From Labilibacter marinus (GTDB taxonomy: Bacteria > Bacteroidota > Bacteroidia > Bacteroidales > Marinilabiliaceae): DNA of 64,000 bases. Position numbers and translations under genes: made by a program. The notes beneath the pieces were generated by a model. It saw only the letters and a list, made by a program, of their open reading frames with translations. It had not been told where the DNA came from and did no database searches. Below are positions 10,518-16,958 of this stretch, piece by piece. The stretch is taken from NCBI RefSeq assembly GCF_001659685.2, contig NZ_LXYE02000038.1, positions 62,001-126,000 of the forward strand. The letters run 5' to 3'. Positions within the stretch are counted from its first letter, which is position 1. Every line of letters starts with the position of its first letter.

Positions 10518-10548
10518 CAAAAATAGACATTTATTTTAAATCCCAAAA
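10518..10548 (-). promoter_or_regulatory. Promoter of the threonine operon
   Basis: On the minus strand there is a perfect Bacteroidota -7 element TATTTTTG (10525-10518, pattern TAnnTTTG). A TTTTG at 10548-10544 lies 18 bases upstream as the -33 element. The predicted start, near 10512, gives a leader of about 30 bases before the thrL-like ATG. Confidence 0.65.
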
Positions 10549-10615
10549 CAAAAGCATGACTTTTGCTACCTTTTTGTTGTTTTCGAAAATGTAGAAGGAT
10601 AAATTAACCTAAATC

Positions 10616-11506
10616 TTAAATTTTAGTGGCTTTCTCAAAGTTATACTTTGAGATACTTCGGTAGTAAGTAGGAGATTCTTGCACAAAATAATATAGCCCT
10701 CCCCAATTATGCTTAACTCTATAAAAGGCTTTCTGATAGTTATCATTTTTCATGATAATACGCGTGATCACTTTACCTTTTCTTTTATACGACTCAATAG
10801 ACTTACCATTGGGATACAATGCTTTTAATGGAGGTAAACCAAATGGATTACTTTCATTATTCGAAGCATCTTTCTCTGGCCTGCTTACAGCTGTTTTAAC
10901 AGGAACTATTTTTTTCTTTTGGCTAGTTTCTACTCTCTTTTGATACCTTAAAGCAGCCACTTCTTGATTTTTTACCACAATTTCTTTTGCAGGAACTGGT
11001 TTTGAAATGTTTTGCTTTAAAAAACTTTGATAATCTTTTTTTAGTTTCTGCACCTTCTCTTTTACCACCAGTTGATAATTGAGATCGTAATCAAAATCAT
11101 TATTGATATCTGAATATTTTATTTTTGCTACGGGATTTCTAAAAAACGCGGTATCTGCATGCGGAAACATTGGAAACAACTCGACTAATAATTGATAGGG
11201 ATATAATCTGGATTCATTTATGTTAGTTGGCACAATAGTAGAAAAATCTATTTTTTTACTGATATAACCAGGTTTCGAAAAATAAAACTGATAATTATTA
11301 TTCCAATCCAACTGAGTAGTGAAGTCTCCATCAATATCCACAGGAATTCTTTTCTCCCTATCAGAGGAAAATACGCTAAGGTTTACTCTATCCGCTTTCC
11401 CATCTTTAATGTACACAGTACCCCGTACTGCATACATTTCTTGACAATATAGCGCACCTTGAGCAAGCCCAAAAATGACAATAAACAATAAAATATATTT
11501 CCCCAT
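10616..11506 (-). CDS. Exported protein of unknown function with N-terminal beta-sandwich-like domain
   Basis: 296 residues beginning with a signal peptide (MGKYILLFIVIFGLAQGALY, cleaved near CQE). Residues about 25-95 read like a carboxypeptidase-regulatory-type beta-sandwich (VRGTVYIKDGKADRVNLSVF, then DGDFTTQLDWNNNYQFYFSKPGY). A Lys-rich middle follows (about 130-210), then a compact C-terminal segment rich in aromatic residues (HNWGGLYYFVQESPTYYR). Predicted location is periplasm or outer membrane. It is followed on the same strand by the threonine operon promoter, so it is probably not cotranscribed with thrA. No named family is recognised. Confidence 0.65.
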   Translation of the reverse strand: MGKYILLFIVIFGLAQGALYCQEMYAVRGTVYIKDGKADRVNLSVFSSDREKRIPVDIDGDFTTQLDWNNNYQFYFSKPGYISKKIDFSTIVPTNINESRLYPYQLLVELFPMFPHADTAFFRNPVAKIKYSDINNDFDYDLNYQLVVKEKVQKLKKDYQSFLKQNISKPVPAKEIVVKNQEVAALRYQKRVETSQKKKIVPVKTAVSRPEKDASNNESNPFGLPPLKALYPNGKSIESYKRKGKVITRIIMKNDNYQKAFYRVKHNWGGLYYFVQESPTYYRSISKYNFEKATKI

Positions 11507-11545
11507 GGAGATAACAAGTATCTATTCAGGCTTAAAATTAAATAA

Positions 11546-12661
11546 TTAAGCATGAAAAACCAACAAAGGAGTAGTTGAATGAAATAACATTTTTTTAGCA
11601 ACCGATGGATTCAGTAATCTTGAGATTAAATTTCTTTTAAATGTGGTAAACGACAATACATCAATATTATCAAGTTGAATAAAACCTTCAATACCTACCC
11701 AAAAATCTTCATTATTAACCAATTTAAAGTCTAATGGCAAATCTACACGCTTATTACTAAAGTGTTCAATCAATCCATCCATCTTTACTTTATCCTGTTC
11801 AGACTCTTTATCTGTAGTGATATGAACACACTTTACTTTAACATCTAAAGCACGTATTATGCTTGCTAATTTTTCTATGGCGATATAATCACTTTCTCCA
11901 AATACCGACAGATAACCAATGTTTTTTATTTGTTCAATACTTTTATAATTGAAGCTCTCTGGAACTGCTAAAACAGGCACTTTAGCACCTTCAATAATTT
12001 CGGCTGTTACGCTTCCAATTAAATCTACTACCTTTTTGTCCGCACCTCGCGTACCCATAACAATAAGCGAAGGTTTATATAGTTCGCTATAAGTAATTAT
12101 TTCGTGTTCGGCTATTCCTCTTCTTAATTCGGTTGCTACCGTTACATCATCTATATTTTCCTGGGAAATACGTTCATCGAGTCCCTCTTTTAAAAGGCTA
12201 AGTTTTTTTTCAGCTTCCTCTTTTAGCTCGTAACTAACTTCTTCCGAGTTAATGTCATAAGCAAAGGAATCTCCAAAACCAACACCTGTACCTACAGGTG
12301 AATAATAGGCATTAAATAAAATAATCTCGCCTTTTGTTTGAACTACCCAGTCAAAGGCTATATCAACTGCTTTTTGGGAGTATTCTGAAAAATCGACAGG
12401 AACTAAGATTTTAATGGTTTCTGGTGGTGAAGTCTGTTTATGTTTTAATTCAAAATCTGTTTCTCGGATTGCATCAAATATCTTAATAGCTTTTTCAAAA
12501 TCTAACTCATTAATCTGCACTTTTACTCCAGCAGCAACCGCTCCCTGAAGCAAATTAATATGTTCGAGAAAACATTCTACACCCTCATTAATCAATAAGG
12601 TTTTTACTATTTGAGCTTTTTCAAACGAAAGCGTTGCTAAGGTGATTATTTTATCGTCCAT
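11546..12661 (-). CDS. Fusion of a DUF2007-like domain with tandem universal stress protein domains
   Basis: 371-residue cytoplasmic protein. Residues 1-70 resemble DUF2007 signal-transducing modules (ATLSFEKAQIVKTLLINEGV, then VKVQINELDFEKAIKIF). A UspA domain follows at about 84-238 with the ATP-binding signature G-x2-G-x9-GS (GTRGADKKVVDLIGS, 203-217), so this copy should bind nucleotide. The second Usp-like domain (about 245-371) lacks that signature and ends LISRLLNPSVAKKMLFHST, so it is probably a non-binding partner. Tandem Usp proteins dimerise internally. The gene is 39 bases upstream of the next gene on the same strand. A stress or nutrient-response role is inferred only from family. 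Confidence 0.85.
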   Translation of the reverse strand: MDDKIITLATLSFEKAQIVKTLLINEGVECFLEHINLLQGAVAAGVKVQINELDFEKAIKIFDAIRETDFELKHKQTSPPETIKILVPVDFSEYSQKAVDIAFDWVVQTKGEIILFNAYYSPVGTGVGFGDSFAYDINSEEVSYELKEEAEKKLSLLKEGLDERISQENIDDVTVATELRRGIAEHEIITYSELYKPSLIVMGTRGADKKVVDLIGSVTAEIIEGAKVPVLAVPESFNYKSIEQIKNIGYLSVFGESDYIAIEKLASIIRALDVKVKCVHITTDKESEQDKVKMDGLIEHFSNKRVDLPLDFKLVNNEDFWVGIEGFIQLDNIDVLSFTTFKRNLISRLLNPSVAKKMLFHSTTPLLVFHA

Positions 12662-12769
12662 GGTCTTGATTGTTTAGATTAGTTCTTGGACTATTAATTT
12701 AATAATAAATCCAGTAAAAGTCCACTAATCAAACATCAAAAACATATAATTTATTAGAAGGAAGAATTC

Positions 12770-13906
12770 CTATGGGCGTTTAAAGCTATTCCAAAAATCA
12801 GCATCTTTTTTAGTATTGTTGAAATATTGACGACTAGTAATACTTTTATCCAATGGCAATATGTCAACTACTTTAAGCCAAGCCGCTTCTTTTACACCTT
12901 TATATTCTTGATTTAATTTAATAGAATGAATGATATATTTTCCTTCATTAAGTTTATAACTAGTCTCTATATCATATTTTAATTCTTCTTTAGTTTCCTC
13001 TGGATTTGAGAAATTTACTCCATGTCGAAACTTACCTTGACGTACCACTTTGATAGTATTCTTAATAATGGCATTATTATCTTGAGCAATAAATATAGTG
13101 CCACTATAAGCTATACATTCAGCATCTCCAGTATTTTGAATGCTAGGGTTTTTACACTTATAAGAAATAACCCAAACTTTTTCTCCATCTATCACTTCAT
13201 CATCTTCTTCATTCACGTCAAACTCATTGATGGTTTCAATAGATAATATATTACCTGGCGACCTAACAATATCCGCATTAATTAATTCTTCCGTTAATGT
13301 TAAGCCATCCTTTAATAATAGAGCTTCTTTGGTTACGTTATTCTGTACAATTTTAAAATTTCTATTCTGAAATGATTCCGTGAAAGAACGCTCACCATAT
13401 CCTTTATTGTCTGATATTTTCACCAAGGCTTCCTTTTTTACACCAGACTTACTATTTAAAAAGTATGCACTTAACGTAAATGGCTTTGATGTGTAATTTT
13501 CAGAAATTAAATTCGATGCTGTTTTAATGATACCATAACCCACTTTGGATTTTGCGGCCACATTAACCTCAGAAATACCATAATTAGTAGGTGCCAACTG
13601 AATGATTAGCCCTTCTTGCCCTTCCCAATCTTTTACACTAAATCTCTTTGCTTTATACCCAACTGCCGATACGCTAACAAATTTGTCAATTATAGCTTGT
13701 GATAAAATGATTTCAAAATTACCATTTAAGTCAGAAGCTGTACCAAGATAGGTCCCTTCTACACCAATATTAGCAAACTCCACTGCAGCTCCAGTCTCGG
13801 CATTAATAACAGTGCCTGTAACACTAAAATTTTGAGCTTTTATTGGGGTTAATCCTAAAATAATTAGCGATAAACAAAACAATATATGTCGCATGTACTT
13901 TTTCAT
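12770..13906 (-). CDS. Exported carboxypeptidase-regulatory-like domain protein
   Basis: 378 residues with signal peptide (HILFCLSLIILGLTPIKAQ) followed by a CarboxypepD_reg-like beta-sandwich (about 26-110: FSVTGTVINAETGAAVEFAN, then GTYLGTASDLNGNFEI). That module is usually found at the N-terminus of TonB-dependent receptors. Here no receptor plug or barrel follows. Instead there is a mixed beta region of about 250 residues, a pattern seen in many Bacteroidota proteins of unknown function. Predicted periplasmic or outer-membrane protein. It stands at the head of the minus-strand run towards the Usp protein. Confidence 0.75.
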   Translation of the reverse strand: MKKYMRHILFCLSLIILGLTPIKAQNFSVTGTVINAETGAAVEFANIGVEGTYLGTASDLNGNFEIILSQAIIDKFVSVSAVGYKAKRFSVKDWEGQEGLIIQLAPTNYGISEVNVAAKSKVGYGIIKTASNLISENYTSKPFTLSAYFLNSKSGVKKEALVKISDNKGYGERSFTESFQNRNFKIVQNNVTKEALLLKDGLTLTEELINADIVRSPGNILSIETINEFDVNEEDDEVIDGEKVWVISYKCKNPSIQNTGDAECIAYSGTIFIAQDNNAIIKNTIKVVRQGKFRHGVNFSNPEETKEELKYDIETSYKLNEGKYIIHSIKLNQEYKGVKEAAWLKVVDILPLDKSITSRQYFNNTKKDADFWNSFKRP

Positions 13907-13988
13907 TTCTTATAATTTTAAACGATAAATGTAAGAATTATTTTGAGCTTGTTTATATTAAATTCCCATCTTCGTTTACAAACTTTAA

Positions 13989-14023
13989 TTTTGATGGAAA
14001 GATTAAAAACTTTGTTACTTTTG
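13989..14023 (+). promoter_or_regulatory. Promoter of the coiled-coil lipoprotein gene
   Basis: Perfect -7 match TACTTTTG (14016-14023) with TTTTG at 13989-13993, 22 bases upstream, about 30 bases before the ATG at 14053. Confidence 0.5.
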
Positions 14024-14052
14024 ACATTGATATAATCATAAATAAAAAACTT

Positions 14053-14769
14053 ATGAAACTGACTATATTACTTGTTTCAAGCATTATCTTATTAAACGGA
14101 TGTATTGTTTCAAAAAAGAAATACGAAGCCTGTTTGGCCGATAAAGCTAAGCTGAGTAAAAAGCTATCTGCTGCAAATAAAGAAAATAAAGCATTAAACA
14201 GTAGAATAGAAACCAATATATCTGATTTTGAAAAAATGAAGAATGAGCTTCATTTAAGTAATGCCGTTAAATCGGATGAAATGAGTGATTTATTGGTAAA
14301 AGTTACTCAGTTATCAGATGATAATACAGCATTAGAGAATAAGCTTAACGAAACGATAAAGCTTTATAAATCTTCAAAACAAAGCTCAGCATCGGCAACT
14401 GAGGAACTTAAAAATTTAAGAACGGATAATATTAAGCTAAAGAGAGATACAGCGAGTATTAAGTATGCTTTAAGTCTTTCTAAAGAAAGGTTTACTCAGT
14501 TAGAAGGCGAATTAGAAACGCAAAAAAGCAAATATAATAAGTTAAGTGCTGATAAAACAAAATTAAGCAAGGCGGCTGATATTAATAAGCAGAAGCTAGC
14601 CAGTTTTGAGCAACAGTTAGTCAGAAATAAAGAAAAGATGGAAACTATTTCGTCATCTTTAATTGAGCTGAGAAAAGAAATGCTTTCTGCAAAGTCTACT
14701 AAAAAAGTAATAGACCCTAATAAAAATAAGCATATTGATAAAATGGCGCGCGAGTTAGGTCATTATTAG
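14053..14769 (+). CDS. Coiled-coil lipoprotein
   Basis: 238 residues with a lipoprotein signal (LLVSSIILLNGC; lipidated Cys about 17). The remainder is almost entirely Lys/Glu/Leu/Ser-rich heptad sequence (AKLSKKLSAANKENKALNSR and similar) up to a basic tail. The layout resembles the N-terminal stalk of Bacteroidota OmpA-family lipoproteins, but the C-terminal OmpA/MotB peptidoglycan-binding domain is absent and the frame closes cleanly. So it is either a stand-alone stalk protein or a truncated relative. Expected in the outer membrane, facing the periplasm. It has its own promoter and precedes an MFS gene by about 119 bases. Confidence 0.75.
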   Translation: MKLTILLVSSIILLNGCIVSKKKYEACLADKAKLSKKLSAANKENKALNSRIETNISDFEKMKNELHLSNAVKSDEMSDLLVKVTQLSDDNTALENKLNETIKLYKSSKQSSASATEELKNLRTDNIKLKRDTASIKYALSLSKERFTQLEGELETQKSKYNKLSADKTKLSKAADINKQKLASFEQQLVRNKEKMETISSSLIELRKEMLSAKSTKKVIDPNKNKHIDKMARELGHY

Positions 14770-14888
14770 TGGTCACTTTTAATGAGTGAAAAGATGTAAG
14801 TTAATGGCCAACTTAAACATTCTAATTATTTATAGTGTTGAAATAGGGCATTACTAAAAAATTATAAAATCATTTTTCGATAGGATTG

Positions 14889-16076
14889 GTGCGAACAGGG
14901 TTTGAGTCGAATATCGGCAAATTATACATTATTAAAATAGCCAAATGGTTTATGCTAACCATGCCTATTTTAATGTTATTCTACAAAGACATGGGATTCT
15001 CGGATAGGGAATCCTTTCAGTTAAAGGCGTTTTACTCCATTGCCATTGTTATCTTCGAAATACCTTCGGGCTATGTGGCTGATGTATTAGGGAGGCGAAA
15101 AACACTCATCATTGGTTCAATACTCGGAACGCTAGGCTTTTTAGTTTATGCCACTACATCTGGATTTTATTGGTTTTTAATTGCTGAAGTAATTTTAGGT
15201 ATCGGACAAAGCTTTGTTTCGGGAGCTGACTCGGCAATTATGTATGACTCTTTAAAACAGGCGGGGCGTGAAAAGGAATATGTAAAATACGAAGGTAGAA
15301 ATTTTACGGTAGGTAATTATTCCGAAGCGTTGGCAGGAATTATTGGAGGAACACTCGCTGCCATTAATATGCGATATCCATTTATATTTCAAACCGCCAT
15401 CGCTTTTATGGCTGTACCTGCTTCATTCATGCTTATTGAACCCATTAGAACTGGCGTAAGGAAAAAACCAGGTATCAAGGATATACTAAGTGTGGTTTGG
15501 TATGCCACCGTAAAAAATGCTAAACTGCGCTATAATTTATTGTATTCGAGCATTCTCGGTACGGCTACGTTAACGATGGCCTGGATATATCAATTATATC
15601 TCAATGATTTAGGTTTTTCGGAGTACGCTATTGGTACCACCCATACCGTATTAAATTTAATTGTGGGTACCACTACCCTATTCGCTTATAAAATTGAAGC
15701 CAAATTAAAACCTAAAATGACCATTTGGTTAACTTCCATCATAATTACTGGTAGTTATGTTCTTTCTGGTTTCATGGAATCTGCTTGGATATTAGTAATA
15801 CTGGCAGTATTTTATTTTAGTAGAGGAATTGCCACTCCGGTACTTAAAGATTATATCAATAGGATAACATCGAGTGATATTAGAGCTACAGTACTTTCTA
15901 TACGAAGCTTAATCATCAGAGGATTTTTTGCCATTATAGCACCTTTTATTGGGTACTTATCTGATGCTTATACACGGGCATTTTCCATGAAAGTGATGGG
16001 AATTGTTTTTACAATTTTAGTGGGTTCCTCTATCTTTTTATTCCTTCGTTCTATCGACCAGAACGAGGAGGCTTAA
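14889..16076 (+). CDS. MFS transporter
   Basis: Major facilitator superfamily permease with about 11-12 hydrophobic segments. The family signature lies in the TM2-TM3 loop, EIPSGYVADVLGRRKTLIIG. FESNIGKLYIIKIAKWFMLT at the very N-terminus is the usual TM1 lead-in for this subgroup, so the start must be non-ATG: GTG at 14889 (or TTG at 14886), because the first internal Met would remove half of TM1. Substrate is unknown; drug or metabolite efflux is typical. Its TAA stop overlaps the stop of the convergent MBL gene in a shared TTAA (16073-16076). Confidence 0.85.
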   Translation: MRTGFESNIGKLYIIKIAKWFMLTMPILMLFYKDMGFSDRESFQLKAFYSIAIVIFEIPSGYVADVLGRRKTLIIGSILGTLGFLVYATTSGFYWFLIAEVILGIGQSFVSGADSAIMYDSLKQAGREKEYVKYEGRNFTVGNYSEALAGIIGGTLAAINMRYPFIFQTAIAFMAVPASFMLIEPIRTGVRKKPGIKDILSVVWYATVKNAKLRYNLLYSSILGTATLTMAWIYQLYLNDLGFSEYAIGTTHTVLNLIVGTTTLFAYKIEAKLKPKMTIWLTSIIITGSYVLSGFMESAWILVILAVFYFSRGIATPVLKDYINRITSSDIRATVLSIRSLIIRGFFAIIAPFIGYLSDAYTRAFSMKVMGIVFTILVGSSIFLFLRSIDQNEEA

Positions 16077-16834
16077 ATATCTATGATTAAATTATCATAG
16101 GCAAATTCGATTCCATGAGGGAGCAATTTATTTTCCTTTTGATACATCCCCATTTGGTGCGAAACATGTGTAATATAACCTTGTTCTGCTCCTGATTTTT
16201 GTATGACTTCAATAGCTTCGCTCAAACAATAATGAGAAACATGCGGCTCCTTACGAACTGCGTTTACTACAACTACTTTAGAGCCTTTTACATTTTCTAG
16301 TGATTCTTCAGAGATATAATTAAAATCGCTTAAATAGGTAAAATCTTTAATTCGATAACCCAAAACAGGCAGGTGCATATGTTTACCTCTTATAGGAGTT
16401 ATTTCTGTATTCTGAATATAAAAAGGCTGTTCATCGATAATATTTAAATTAATTTTCGGAACACCAGGGTATGGTTTTTCTGCAAAAGCATAAGCAAATT
16501 CTACTTGCAATGCTTTTGATACACGATGCTCTGCATAAACCTCGGCAGGCACTTTGTTTACCCAGTTAAACGCTCTCACGTCATCTAAACCAGCAATATG
16601 ATCTTTGTGCTCATGTGTAAATAGTATGCCGTCCAATTTTCTTACATCATGCCGCAACATCTGTTGGCGAAAGTCTGGCCCAGAATCTATTACAAGATGT
16701 AATCCATCCACTTCAATTAATACTGAAGAGCGAAGCCTTTTATCTTTTGAGTCGGCAGACTTACAAACTTCACACTGACATCCAATAACGGGTATTCCTT
16801 GGGAGGTTCCTGTTCCTAAAAATGTAATCCTCAC
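16073..16834 (-). CDS. MBL-fold metallo-hydrolase (PhnP / RNase Z-like group)
   Basis: 253-residue metallo-beta-lactamase fold hydrolase. Visible metal-binding motifs are THEHKDHIAGLDD (HxHxDH), the N-terminal strand ITFLGTGTSQGIPVIGCQC, YLSDFNY, and ITHVSHQMG near the end. The substrate is probably a phosphodiester or cyclic nucleotide-like ester, as in the PhnP-type group, but it is not assignable here. The frame is open to 16903, but the GTG at 16834 (giving MRITFLGTGTSQ) matches the family N-terminus. A longer start would sit directly on the terminator of the preceding gene. The CGCQCEVCK-like Cys cluster after strand 1 is typical of this group. Confidence 0.85.
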   Translation of the reverse strand: MRITFLGTGTSQGIPVIGCQCEVCKSADSKDKRLRSSVLIEVDGLHLVIDSGPDFRQQMLRHDVRKLDGILFTHEHKDHIAGLDDVRAFNWVNKVPAEVYAEHRVSKALQVEFAYAFAEKPYPGVPKINLNIIDEQPFYIQNTEITPIRGKHMHLPVLGYRIKDFTYLSDFNYISEESLENVKGSKVVVVNAVRKEPHVSHYCLSEAIEVIQKSGAEQGYITHVSHQMGMYQKENKLLPHGIEFAYDNLIIDI

Positions 16835-16903
16835 TAATCTTATTTTTATAAAGTGTTCAAATATAACAATAAGAATGTAGCAATTGTTGGAACATACAAG
16901 CAT

Positions 16904-16939
16904 AAAAAAAGGAACTCCTAATGAAAGAAGTTCCTTTTT
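16904..16939 (-). terminator. Intrinsic terminator after the propeller enzyme gene
   Basis: Stem GGAACT (16911-16916) with AGTTCC (16929-16934), with A- and T-runs outside, 20 bases past the stop at 16959. It is perfectly paired, so it could also act on the plus strand. Confidence 0.8.
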
Positions 16940-16958
16940 ACATCATTATAGATTTATC

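Noticed and set aside
11383-11601. 72-codon minus-strand ORF with hydrophobic start
   Set aside because: Overlaps the 5' end of the exported protein gene and the 3' end of the Usp gene in another frame; no coding signature.
14021-14036. sigma-70-like TTGACA/TATAAT before the lipoprotein gene
   Set aside because: The two hexamers are only 4 bases apart; the Bacteroidota-type element overlapping it fits better.
13953-14216. 87-codon minus-strand ORF
   Set aside because: Antisense to the signal and coiled coil of the lipoprotein gene, which has a lipobox and a promoter.
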